Shown here: in pieces, positions 46,656-57,952 of the stretch | Layout: every line of letters starts with the position of its first letter | Position numbering within the stretch: the first letter of the stretch is position 1 | Assembly: GCA_963573315.1 (NCBI GenBank) | Contig: OY752143.1 | Coordinates: 372,001-436,000 of the forward strand | From: Entomortierella parvispora | Lineage: Eukaryota; Mortierellomycota; Mortierellomycetes; Mortierellales; Mortierellaceae | DNA length: 64,000 nt | Direction: 5' to 3' | Notes under the pieces: model-generated | Seen by the model: the letters and a program-made list of their open reading frames with translations, nothing else | The model's database searches: none | Told to the model about the DNA's origin: nothing | Position numbers and translations under genes: made by a program

Positions 46656-48006
46656 TGATGATCGTAGGGGAAGTGGTTGCCTCTTTCCAAGTAAGTGGGA
46701 GTTGAATTGGACAGAATAGAAGGATGAGGTTCATCTTCAATTGCAGAGCGAAGAGAGTCCAGGATGGCACCGTATCGCGTGTGGATCGCACAGGCAGAGA
46801 CAGGGCGAGGCGGATGATCTCCTGGTTGCAGGAAAGAACGATTTTGTTTTCTATTTATCGCCTCGGTATTTTTAGGTTGGAGGAGAATCAACAACAGACA
46901 GCACTTGGCTGTCAGCACCCCCACTTTACAGGTACCGTAGTTGCAGAATGACACGAAGGAACAAGCCTGTGCTCGCTCTCCGTTGCTCTGAGTGCAAACG
47001 CAAAACATGCAATAAAGCAAAAACACGCGCGGAAGAAACGCCTTCGCTGCTAGCACCCCTGGAGAGTCAGAGAGAGAGAGAGTGCGTGTGTTGTGTTCTG
47101 TCCTTTCGTTGCCCCGCAGTCTTTCTCCCGCTTTTCCTTAGTCGAGCTCAGGCGCACCCCAACAGCCATGGTGCTGTAGTCCGCGCCGGTACAGTAATGG
47201 TACAGGATTGTTCAAACACATGTACACCGGGTAGGTACCGTCAATGCATGCACGTTTCTTCTGCACGTCAGGTATTTTCACTCACCTCGCCTTTGTGCTC
47301 CTTCGGATTTCCCTTAAAGAACCCCGTCAGAGACCGGCTACAGAATGGAGGTTGAGAGACACAATATGATCTAAGTGCCCAAGTCAATGCCCTAGACTGA
47401 CGCCATTCCATCGAGGGGCTAACAAGTTATTGCCCGGCTCTCATCGTCATCCTTTTTCTCCTCTGGGCACTAGTGGGATACCATGGCTTTTTTGATTTTG
47501 TGGGTGATCGGAACAGAAGGCAAAAAGAAAAAATGAGATGTTTCATCCAGTTTTTTCTTGCTATTCGAGAAACAGGCGAGTGAGAGAGAGCGCCACGGAG
47601 TTGAGGAGTAGCTTTTTGACGGGTAGATCGTCAACCTTCGTGATATTTTTACCTGTATCCAGACTGGCACAGAGACAGCGATCTTGCAAGGTCCTGTTGC
47701 TGGACTGGACAATGAAGAGAGCGAACGAACATTGCGCTCTCAAGTAGGCATCGAGGTGTTGATTACAGGAGCAAAAAAGTAACCGAGAGCGGCCTGTGAG
47801 CACGAGAGCGGAATGTGCCAGGAAATTCACAACGAGAAAGCCAGGAAAAGCAAATGGGGGCGTGTTGACCGTTCAGTGTACGCCACCAATTATCAAACGT
47901 GACTGCGTCTTAGGTTCTCCGGGTGCATTTCCATTTCTTCACATCTGCAATGCTGCGCGGACCTGATCAGACTGAACCCAACCCTTGAACTACATTCTCA
48001 GGAGCC
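46656..48006. other. Intergenic, no gene recognised
   Basis: About 1.35 kb; short frames only. A GA repeat lies near 47069-47082. Confidence 0.5.
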
Positions 48007-48537
48007 ATGGCGACATTTGTGCGATCTTCTCTCCGTGTGTCTAACGCGGCCTCTGCATCTTCTCTTCTCCGCAGGATGGCTCTAAACAGAACTACAGGAA
48101 CCATTTGCGTGTCCTCATGGCGCTCTTACTCCTCCACTCCTCCAAGGGTGCCAGACCATGACGACGCAGCGGCGACACCGGCTATGGACCCGGATGGCTT
48201 CCAAACCCCTTACACAAATCTGCCCCCTCTGCCCCGCGATCCGGATGAGTCTTTGCAGACGATCCGCGCCCGCTTGACCTACCAATCTCGAAAGAGGGGC
48301 ATTCTTGAGACGGATCTGTTGCTGTCGACGTTCGCAAAAGAGTTTTTGAAGGACATGTCGATCGAGGACTGCAGGCGGTTTGACAAGTTTATGGACGAGC
48401 CAGATTGGGATATTTACTACTGGGTTACTGGAAAGAAAGAGGTTCCCGAGCGGTGGAAGGGTGATAAGGTCTTTGAGCAGATTGTGAAGCACGCCAAGAA
48501 CGAAGGACGTGTTGTCCGCCAGATGCCCGCTCTTTGA
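48007..48537 (+). CDS. SDH5: Succinate dehydrogenase assembly factor 2, mitochondrial
   Basis: Intronless, 176 residues. Known role: chaperone needed to attach FAD covalently to the SdhA flavoprotein in the mitochondrial matrix. Residues 1-45 form a basic, Ser/Arg-rich presequence (MATFVRSSLRVSNAASASSL). The conserved core (Sdh5/SdhE family) starts at about residue 87: RARLTYQSRKRGILETDLLL, with the key RKRG motif, then STFAKEFLKDMS, FDKFMDEPDWDIYYWVTGKK and a basic tail ending VRQMPAL. Length and motif order match SDHAF2. Confidence 0.95.
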   Translation: MATFVRSSLRVSNAASASSLLRRMALNRTTGTICVSSWRSYSSTPPRVPDHDDAAATPAMDPDGFQTPYTNLPPLPRDPDESLQTIRARLTYQSRKRGILETDLLLSTFAKEFLKDMSIEDCRRFDKFMDEPDWDIYYWVTGKKEVPERWKGDKVFEQIVKHAKNEGRVVRQMPAL

Positions 48538-48824
48538 AGAGCAAAAGGACATGAAGATCAGGACGAGGGGCATTGTCCGGAGCCGAGAACTGATATATTT
48601 GTTCATAATAAATGTGCAACACATTGAAGGACTTGATGCGCGGTCACGGAGCTAGCTTGAGGGATTAGCTTTTTGTGTCTTTTTCCGTATGCGTGCTTGT
48701 ACACCCAGTTTTCACTCTCCTATCCTCTCCCTCCACTCCCCCTTCCCCACTACTTCACCAGGCTGTTTACCTGATTCTTTCATCCTTCCAACCCGCAGTG
48801 GCAATCAGTATCCCGAGAGCAGAC
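48538..48824. promoter_or_regulatory. Short intergenic upstream of SYCP2-like gene
   Basis: 287 bp between the SDH5 stop and the proposed start of the next gene; pyrimidine-rich (48710-48770), consistent with a promoter/leader. Confidence 0.4.
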
Positions 48825-51800
48825 ATGACTGGCAGTCGAGGCAAGCGACTCTCGGCTACCAAAGGAGATCCAGAGCTGACGTTGAGCAGTATCCAAGCTT
48901 ATGTAACGACATAGACTGCTGGCAGCAACCCTGGTTATGATATTCAGCTCCGAACCGCTGGCTCACACGCTCTGATAATATGTGGCTCTCTGTAGATATC
49001 GAGGGCAGACACTAAAGAGCTCTTCAGTTGTCTGCCGTCCTTGATTGAGCTAGTGAAAGCAATGCCCGCAAAGTCCAAGCTCTTTCCACAAGCGGTTCTA
49101 GTCATCGACAGTATCCTAGCGTTGATTTCGAGACAAGTCAAAGGCTCTCATATGAGTCGACAGGCAGGCATCGAGTTCAAGGAGTTGATTGTCGACATTC
49201 TTCAGGTACTATGTTTCGACAGAGACTTGTCAAGGATACTTTCTATTGACTGATGAGTCCTATTCTCTCCACTCTGAAGGATAAAATCAATAATGACGAT
49301 AAAGGTAATAGTGGATTAAGCACCGGCCCATAGTTAGATGACGACCAATCTGACCAGCGATGGTATGCTCTTGCTAGGAAAACATATCCTTGGACCCCTC
49401 ATTTTTCCATTGTTAAATACTGCCCTACATGACGAGATAGTCGATGCGATCGGAGTTGCCCTTCGGACAAAAGTAAGAGAGAGCTCGAAACCAAGCGCAG
49501 AACTACTTGATCCTAAATACATGCTATCAACTACCCACCGATAGGTTTCACACTGCACCAACTCGCTGCTGGGCCAGTGCGACGAAAACAAGCGTTATAT
49601 GAGAGGCATGCCTTCTGTGATGTAAGTAGTCAAATATCGATACCGAGAAGAGAAGGAAATCGACTACCTGGCTCTAACCGTGTAGACGGCCATTTTCAGC
49701 AAAAACCTCAGCGATCGATTACTGAAGGAGCAAGGTAAGCAAGGAGAGGCAGGATACCTCTTTCATACCAAATTAGCGTGGAGTGGATATCAGGCTAACT
49801 TGTCCCAAATATTTACCAAAATTATTAGATATTCCTTTACAACTGGACATGTTAGGCACTGTTTTCAGATTGTGTCCAGGGAAACCCAAAGAGCGAGAAC
49901 CCTTTGCATTGCAAAACTTCCCAAAGTGCTTTGCCAGTGTCTTTCTTAAGCTCAAACCAACCAACTTTGGGAGCGTCTCGCGCGAGTTTCTAAACCAGGT
50001 TCAGAAGGCGAATCCCTGTGCGGTTTTGTAAGCAGTAATAGCCTTTCTTTTTTTTCTATTACTGAATAGTAGAAAGCTGGTTTATTGATACATATTATTT
50101 ATCTACTACGCTAGTGGTTGGACGTTGGAATCACCGTCGATCAAGTCCACAGGCACAAAAATGGTATTTTCGAGCACGGAAGGCTACTTTGTCGATTTCA
50201 ACCTGAAATCAATCAACTTCTTGGCAAAGCCTAGTGCCATTGTTTCCAGCATTGCTCCATCTTTGGCACTACCGTACAAAGACATTCTGACTTGGGCCCT
50301 CACAGCAGGTTCGAAAGAACGCCTTTGGTATACTTTTTATTTTGCTCTCGATGATGTGCGTTGCTGACACCACCATGGATACACTTTGAGTAGACAACAA
50401 TCTTTTACAACTGGAATCTCATCTGGGGACATTGTTTATTGTCCTGGAATCATCCCATGCAATGGCGGAGCGGATCACGTCCACCATGGAGGCTGCATTG
50501 ATGACAAAGTCCTGTGTAACAGCAACGTCATGTCAGGATATCTCTGGCTTGGATCATCCGTCATCTCCGATCCCTTGCTCTTTTCCAAGACCCATTCAGG
50601 TAGGTACACGCAGTTCTCTACTTTTCGGTAACAGAGGCCTGCAGCTAATCTGTATCTTCATCAATGCTCGTTTGTAGAGACCTGAGACTACAAGAACACC
50701 AGCTCCAACAACCCCAACCACCCTTCTTCATAATATCATGTCCTGCTCTAGTGATGCGTTTCAGAGTGATACGTTGAATCGATCGGTTGCCCCTCAGCAG
50801 GTAGGCAATGGACTTCTTACATGTTGCAGTTGAGAACAATCGTTGACCCCTATGCTGTTCGATATAGCTCCTGCTGTCTTCACATTACGCTCCGGTCTCT
50901 CTCGCAAATCCAACAAGACCCAAAAAGAATGTTGGGGTCCAATTGGACGATTCACTGAGGCCAACTGGCCAGAAAAAAAACAACCCGTCGTATAGTTCTC
51001 CTTCTCGAGTCTCCTGTTTGTTTAACAGCGCTCAAGCGGCAACGCAACTACCACCGATCACAGACCCTTACGAGAACAAGGAGAACATCCCTCCGTTGTT
51101 ATCTCAAGACAGAAGACCAAGCGCGGCGAGAGGGGATCCAGTGGTACTGGGTCGTTCATCGAGACAGTCATCGCGTAATGTCGACTTCAACTGCAGCGGC
51201 AAGCATTGTCCATTTGGCCGAATTGATAGAGGACAGCTTTCTTCCCCGTCTTTCACCGCTATAGGATCGTTGGCCGATCAAGGACATCAACCAGATGAGC
51301 AACTTACTGCAGTTCCCAAAGTCCATGTAGGTGGATCAATTGAGCTGTCGACAATTATGACAGGTCGATCTTCAGGCGATTTCCATTACGCGCTTGAAGG
51401 GTGCCTTGCGGAGGATCACTCCACTACTCCCGGTAACGGTGCAACTCCAATCCCGACTGGCCACTGTTCCATTGAGGCGGAAGACGAGACAGTCTCCCGC
51501 AAACGTCAAAAGAGGGACCAGGTGATGTTGGATGCTTTTCATGGAATCGCAAAGGTATGCTTTAAAACAGTTTTTCGTTTATCAGTGGTCATTCTCTTCC
51601 TGATGACACTTGGTGTATTTCATACTCATACAGCTTCTCGTGGAAAATCTGGATGCGCGTGGTCAACACCACATCCAAGCATTGGATCGCCTGTTTTGTC
51701 CGCTAGAGAAGAGTGCAGAGTCAGTTATGGGTGCTCGCCTCTATGAAGGGTGAGTGAGAGAGTAGGTGAGAATACGCTGGTCTACTAGTCAGGTTTGGAA

Positions 51801-51930
51801 CTAATCCAGATGTCTATTGCAACTGCTCCCCAGACTTGAGCATTTGTCGAAGATTGCGGCCGAAAATATTCACAGCGACTTGGAGACCTGCATCCAACGG
51901 CTGAGCGCCACTCTCTCTGATTCTCATTAA
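48825..51930 (+). CDS. SYCP2/Red1-like candidate meiotic chromosome axis protein
   Basis: Twelve exons are proposed: 48825-48902, 48996-49205, 49338-49472, 49545-49616, 49686-49734, 49829-50027, 50115-50359, 50394-50599, 50678-50800, 50868-51554, 51634-51749 and 51834-51930. The frame stays open for 738 codons; two donors (at 49617 and 50360) are non-standard in sequence and uncertain. Residues 1-245 look like armadillo-type helices (LPSLIELVKAMPAKSKLF, MLLLGKHILGPLIFPLLN, LDMLGTVFRLCPGKPKERE). REFLNQVQKANP leads to a beta-rich segment with EGYFVDFNLKSINFL, resembling SYCP2 'FLN.VN' and 'WIDFNLGSQTLSF' of its Spt16-middle-like domain. A disordered part with a KEN box (NKENIPP) follows, then a basic KRQKRDQ stretch and a C-terminal coiled coil. 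Mammalian SYCP2 and yeast Red1 organise the meiotic chromosome axis. Inference by architecture and short motifs only. Confidence 0.55.
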
Positions 51931-52177
51931 TGAGTAGGAAATGACTTCAAGGAGAATTGACTTTGCTGATGGCTTTTTCGTGACATGTACAGTAACCGGA
52001 ACTTGCGACGTGGTTCAGTTGAGACCCAGTCTTTATTAAGTTTCTCTTTTTCCCGCGGTAATAGCCCGTCGGGGAGGTTGTCTCTATAGCCTGAGGTGGT
52101 GCCGATAGAGATTTTGTTGGCGAGTCCCACTTGCAGTTTGAGTCCAGTTGAATTCAAATATGAAAAAATATGCTCGA

Positions 52178-54964
52178 TTAAAGCTCCTTGACATAGTTGC
52201 CTATAGTTGCATGCGCGCCAAGAGTTTTGGGTCTGGTCAGTCTTCATGGGGTCAATGGTTCACTCAAACAAACAAACAAACAAAAAAAAAAAAAAAAAAA
52301 AAAAAGGCAACAGCAGCAGCAGCATCCGAGATCAGGACTATCCAACATACCAGGGAAGACGCCGGTCCTTCCATTGAGTTTCCCAGTCCACCAGTCGTCT
52401 GTGTTTTGGGTCCGCTCCACTATCTCGATCCGATCATCCCGACGGAAGGACAAGTCGCCCTCTTGTTGAGCATCATAGTCGTACAGCGCCACAGCCATCT
52501 TGGGTCCGTTCATCCTTCTAGGGACCGGTGGAGGTGGAGGTTTCTTTTGGCTAGCGACATGGTTCTGACCTGCATTGATGGCCGCGCCTGCAGCCGTGGC
52601 GGCGATGGCGCCGGCGATACCTGTGCTGAACGGACTCAAGTGTAGATGAACATTGGGGCCGCCTCTAGCCGCAGGGGCTGCGGCGGGGGCAGGGGCAGGG
52701 GCAGAAGCGGTGGCCTGAGGAGACTGGTACGCAGGAGGTGCAGGTTCATAAGGCTTTGGATTCTGAGCCTGCCAAGGTTTAGCGGTTGCAGGGGATTGCC
52801 AGGGCTTGGCGGCAGGTGCTGGTGGGGCGGCTGCTGGAGAGGTGGTGTTGTAGGACCGTGCAGCTGCGGGGGATTGCCATGGCTTTGGTGCTGTTGGTGG
52901 AGGAGCACTCTCCTGCTGTGATTGGTGTTGTTGTTGTTGTTGCTGTTGCCATGGCTTTGGTCCTGACGACCCCACGGCCTTCTGCCAGGGTTTAGCTGCT
53001 GGCACTGAGGGTGGTGAGGGGTGGTCAAGGGAAGCATTTGATCCGGGGGGGCTCGAGTCTCCATTGCGACCATACTTGCTCGCATATGCTAAACAGCAAA
53101 GATAAAGCAACGCATGTTAATATTGCCAACATAAATATAACCCCCCTGGAACCTAAAAAGCAATGATGCAATAACAGCTTCTCCTTCCAGAACATACGGG
53201 TTGTCAATGACCTCTTGGTGATAATTTCGACTGACTCTAGGGTTGGTGCGATGTCGCCCTTTCTAGCCTCGTAGCCTCCAAGGACATCGATCGTCAGGTC
53301 GTAGTATCCACTACGAGAGAGGGGGTCGATACGGTCCAGGAGAATGGTATAGATCCTCAATTGCAAGAAATACAGCGAATGAAAGATGGGTTCCATCAAT
53401 TGAGTTCGAAGCCAAAAGTATCCTGGGAGCTCCTCCTTCAACAAGTTGTTCAATCCTTCGTAATCTCCTGTCGCCACTTCCAATTGCGATTCGATCTATG
53501 TAAGGGAGAAACGAGGGTAGACGGGAAAAACACCGTATATACTCTGTGAGCACGACTTGACATCTCTTCATCTCCTGACCATTTTCCATTATTGTTGCAT
53601 ATACCTTGAACATTTGTTTCTCATCGCTGAGAGTGCGTTCTTTCTTCTCCTGCAACTTTTTGAGCGCAATCCTGAATCGATCGTAATCCACCAACTTGTG
53701 ATCCCGCTTCGTGATCGACTTGCGGATCAGCTTCATCAGGTTCTGCATCTCTGTCAATGGACGCACCACTGTCGCCTCCAGCTTGTCCTAAATGACAATA
53801 ACAAAGAAATCGAAGAGAACAAACAAAAAGTCAGCATTTCATCATTAATCAAGATATTCTGAGCTGTTTCCTTGTATTTCCACGTGCTTACAACTTCAGG
53901 AAGGAGCAGGTCCCGGATTTCCCTCATGACTGCCTGAAAATCGTCCACAGCCTGAACAGATTCCGGTGCCGTCTGCACGCGACGAGGGGTCACCTCTCCG
54001 CTGGGTTCTCCCAATGCGGGATCATAGATCTCGGCCAATACAATTCCAAACTCGGCCTGATGGTTCAACAGCGCTATTTTTTGAGTCAGAGAAAGAAAGT
54101 GATGGTGGCAAAAAAAAAAAAAAAGGTAGAACCACAAGAATACAAACACAAACACAAAAATGGGTTGTCAGTGCTCAAAACATTCTCCTCTTTCTGACTC
54201 CTCTGTCCAGGAAACCCCAAAGAGAAGACTGAGAACAATACAAAACAAAAAAAAGCCCTCTCGGCAGATGACCTAAAAGATGGTGGCAAAAACACGAGGG
54301 CGGTGGAGCAAAGAACTTACCAGTGACGCTGTCTCGGTACTTTGTCACCTCGCCCAGCAAAGCTGTCGTCGACTTTTCCGAGGCTGCAAATTTGGTGCTC
54401 ATCTCCTTGAACTCGTGGTCGTTGGTGGCTAACACATTCGAGGTAATATAGGATGTGATATGACGGATGGCGAAAGACGATACATGGAGAAAGTAGGAGA
54501 ACGGACCGTTAGCAGGCTGAAGCGGAAATAGAATGCGCGGGCTGTTGGAGAAGGAGGGAGTGGAAAAAAAATGTCTCTGCTATCACCATCGTTCGTCTTC
54601 CATCAGTTTGTCAATTACCATCGCGAATGCCTGTCTTGGTCGAAAGCGTGTGAGGCAGTCGAGAGACGGCCTTTGTGAGTCCTTTCCTAGAACGAGAAAG
54701 ATTGCGAGATTGTTAGCCCTCGGTTCCTGGATTTTCCTCCTGGTAGTTTGTTGAGACCCTGGTCGGAAGACAGGGCTCAAGTCTGCGCCTCCATCGCTTG
54801 AAATAACCAAATTGAAAAGAAAATGTGGTGAGGAGGAGAGGAGCTGGGAGGGAGAGGAGTGTCTTGGAGAGGGGAGGGAGAGTGGAAGCGCCAAGCTGAC
54901 GATGTCGCGTTATGAGATGAGGCGCAAGACTCGGGTACGACGGGTGGGGGATTTACCAGCTCAT
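52178..54964 (-). CDS. BAR-SH3 amphiphysin homologue (Hob1/Rvs167 type)
   Basis: Membrane-curving endocytic protein that acts at actin patches. Eight exons on the minus strand: 54964-54957, 54686-54619, 54428-54321, 54073-53892, 53787-53605, 53495-53198, 53088-52351 and 52200-52178; lengths sum to 535 codons exactly plus stop. It begins MSWKGLTKAVSRLPHTLSTK, the typical Hob/Rvs N-terminal helix, and the BAR domain spans about residues 10-280 (AEFGIVLAEIYDPALGEP, KKLQEKKERTLSDEKQMFK, ELPGYFWLRTQLMEPIFHSL). A long Pro/Ala/Gln linker holds repeated KPWQ units and poly-Gln. The SH3 domain runs from AVALYDYDAQQEGDLSFRRD through [20 protein letters not shown] to the end. The 8-nt first exon and 23-nt last exon are needed to complete the start and the SH3 strand NYVKEL. 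Confidence 0.93.
52279..52304. repeat. Poly-A tract in last intron of BAR-SH3 gene
   Basis: About 25 A residues on the plus strand, i.e. the poly-T tract of the final intron on the coding strand. Confidence 0.85.
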
Positions 54965-55546
54965 GGGGACAGAGAGGAGGTTGTGAGGGGAAAGAGGGAT
55001 AAGGTGAAGGTGATGAGTAGAAAGGAGAGGAGGATGCAGATGAGCGGATGGATGGATGGATGGATGAATGAATGGGAGGGAGAAGGAGGGAGAAAGAGCA
55101 ACGGACGACAGCAATGAAGAAGGAAGAACCAACGAAGGGGGCGGGCGGCGGGCGGAGTCGATGCCCCGTTTGGGGGTACCGCCACAAACACACAAACCAC
55201 ACACGCACCTGTTCATTCATTCGTTTTCTCACACTGCACACCTCGCTCTCACACACTGCACACCTCGCACTCACACTGCACGCACCACACATCACCACAC
55301 TTCACACCTTTTCTTTCTTCTCTCGTCTCTGCGATTGTGCGCGCCACGTACAGTACTCCACAAGGACCCTTGAGAAAAAAAAGCGATTGAGCGCGAAGAG
55401 CGTCATCACTCGGGCTGAGATTTCTTATTTCTTTCTTCTTCTTTCGTTCTCTTCTCTTTCTCTTTCTCTTTCTCTCCAACTCCCCACTTCACTCATCCAC
55501 TCTCCTCCACTACTCACCCTTTTCACCCACTCACCCACATACAACC
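54965..55546. promoter_or_regulatory. Divergent promoter, BAR-SH3 / peroxiredoxin
   Basis: About 580 bp between start codons. Contains a GGAT/GATG tetramer cluster (55045-55070), CAC-rich repeats (cacactgcacacctcgc, duplicated near 55230-55270) and a CT-rich leader (55430-55545) before the peroxiredoxin start. No firm TATA. Confidence 0.45.
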
Positions 55547-56819
55547 ATGACTGTAAGTGCCTTCCCTTGCTGGCCCCCTTCCATGACCCAGATCAAGAAC
55601 CGCGCAGCGCCTGTTATCTACCTCCTTCTACTCTCCCCCCTAACTGTTGCCTCTCCTCAACTGCATTTGCCCCACCTCCGTTGATCTCGAAAAACTGTAG
55701 ATCAAGGTCGGCGACACTCTCCCCTCTGTCTCTCTCAAGTACTGGTAAGTCATCTGACACAAAAAGAATCCTCGGATGTTGCCATCCCTGTATCTATAAT
55801 TTTTTCTCACGCGCACCCTTTTTTTTTGTATCTTACTCTCTTTGGGAAAACAGCCCCTTCGATGCCTCGTTGGAGCATGCCTGCGGAATCCCCCAGGATT
55901 TGCATATCGCCTCGCTTAAGGGAAAGAAGGTTGTCATCTTTGGCGTCCCCGGTGCCTTCACCCCAACCTGCAACAACCAGCACTTGCCCGAGTAAGTCCC
56001 TGTTTGAGCGGAATGTAAACGATCCATGCGCAGTTGCGCGAGAAAATCCGTTTCGAGTCAAAAGCGCGTTTGCTCATCATAGTTTGTGTTGTTTCCATCA
56101 CTTCAAAAAAAAAATTAGATACCGTGATCTTTACCAGGAGTTTGTCAAGAAGGGCGTTGACCAGATCATTTGCCTTGCCACCACCGATGCCTTGTAAGAT
56201 AAGAAATGCAGAAAAGGGAGCCTCTTGCGGAGGATTTTGTCGGGTGGATATTTTTTGTGGGGGACTGTGGGGGACCCTGAATTGCCCGCGCCAGCCTTTT
56301 TTCTGTTTGATGGCTCACCTTTCTCTTTTGTTTTCCACCAAAAAAATCTTGCCTCTGTAAAATAGCGTCATGGATGCCTGGGGAAAGTGGGTCCAGGTTG
56401 GCGACAAGGTCATCATGGCCGCAGACGGAAACGGCGACTTTGTCAATGCCACCGGTCTCGTTCAGGGTAGGAGACAAATCATCTGGACATCACAGATCGA
56501 CTGATCTTTAGTAGTCGGATGGGATACTCACTCTTTCTTTTTGTTTTTCTAGACCTGACCAAGATTGGATTCGGTGCCGTCCGCTCGCAGCGTTTCGCTT
56601 TGGTCGCCGATGACTTGAAGGTCACCTACATTGGTGTCGAGACTGCGTAAGTGTGACATTCATTGGAAGCAATGAACTTGCTTGTTCTGTGAGAGTTAGG
56701 AGATCACAATCGACTAATATCTTTCCCAATTGCTAATGTCCTTCAAATGACGGAAAAATACCCGTAATAGTCCCGGTGTGTCCGTCTCTGGCGCCAAGGC
56801 TGTTCTCGCTGCCCTCTAA
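55547..56819 (+). CDS. Peroxiredoxin, Ahp1/PRX5 (atypical 2-Cys) type
   Basis: Reduces hydrogen peroxide and alkyl hydroperoxides using thioredoxin. Seven exons (55547-55552, 55701-55744, 55854-55991, 56119-56193, 56366-56466, 56553-56646, 56771-56819) encode 168 residues. The catalytic motif VPGAFTPTCNNQHLP places the peroxidatic Cys at residue 56 with the conserved Pro and Thr of the PxxxTxxC pattern. VMDAWGKWVQVGDKVIMAAD is the PRX5 block that follows. Other cysteines are at 17, 27 and 81, so any of these could act as resolving residue. The C-terminus PGVSVSGAKAVLAAL ends without an obvious SKL peroxisomal tag. The first exon codes only for Met-Thr. Seven exons for a gene of this size is notable. 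Confidence 0.94.
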
Positions 56820-57952
56820 GTTGTCAAAGATAAAATCGTCAAATTCCTATTAAAAATGCCAAAGAAAACTCCTTGCCAAGGACGAACTAGTTTTGTTCTC
56901 AAAGAGAGACGGGACCAAGGGCAGTAAAAATGAAGACATTGAACATGAACAGCCAGCCTGTCATCCATCCATCCATACATGCAAGTAATGGAGTAGTGGG
57001 GGTGCAAGGAAGTGCAAGTGAACCATCCGAAGACTTTGTTCATTCGAAACTAGCCCCTGTTTGAGCTCCTCCACCATGGACTCATTGGGTCTACTTCCAG
57101 TGCCATCGCCCCGAAGCAGCACTCCTCACCTCCAACATTCAGCAACCAGCGAACACGATGGGCGCCATTGGCTACATCTCTGACCCTCTCTCGATGGATT
57201 AGAATGCTGATTCTGGACTCATACACCGTTCGGCGCGAGTTCTCAGTTGGTTCATTTTAAGGGGTGCATCTTCTGTGGACTCTAAAAGAAACAGGTTGAG
57301 CTTTACAATTTTTTTTCTCTTTTCCCTTGGGTAGTTAGATCGTTGATATGATCCTCCTCAGCCAACCTCGCAAAGGAAACAGCAGAGAGCAATCCAAAGC
57401 TTTGATGACAGGACGGCATGAAAAGGACATGGCCAAGGAATGTCGGCAAAGGAATGGAATGTCTTGCCATCCCCATTCTCTGTCGGTCAAACCATTCTGG
57501 TCTACAGTCTCCTCGCCTCAACGACGCAGCACAGTTCTCACTGTCACTGGTCAACTCAGATGCTGAAGGGTATCCACCAATATCCCAAGTTGCCGCCTCC
57601 AGTCCCCCAGGCATGTCTCGTAGTGGTGGGTGAGGTGAATATTTCTGCAGCCTTCACCGTTTCGGCATTCTGCTTTTTGACATTGGGATTAACTTTACAG
57701 TAGCCAGCTAAACTCCCGTTCTGGAATGATATTTCAAAGGTTGATACGCCTCATCTCACTTACTCACAAGTTAAGTACATGTACTCGATTGAATCACTAG
57801 TACCTGAACTCTGCATTAGCCACTATTGGTCTTTCTTCGAAAGTGGAACTCAGGGGATCATTGGGCTCAACGTAATGTGCTCTCTCTCTCTTTGTGTGTG
57901 CTATGTTTATTCTCTTACAATTTACCCCGATTGTGCTCTTGACTAACACACC
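56820..57952. other. Intergenic, no gene recognised
   Basis: About 1.1 kb between the peroxiredoxin stop and the repeat-peptide gene's stop. Short frames only. Confidence 0.5.

Noticed and set aside
52646-52921. Gly/Arg-rich frame on the plus strand opposite the BAR-SH3 gene
   Set aside because: It is the antisense shadow of the Pro/Ala-rich linker.
55072-55995. 307-codon open frame overlapping the peroxiredoxin gene
   Set aside because: It is read-through of a CT-rich promoter and introns into the third peroxiredoxin exon; the spliced peroxiredoxin explains the only conserved part.
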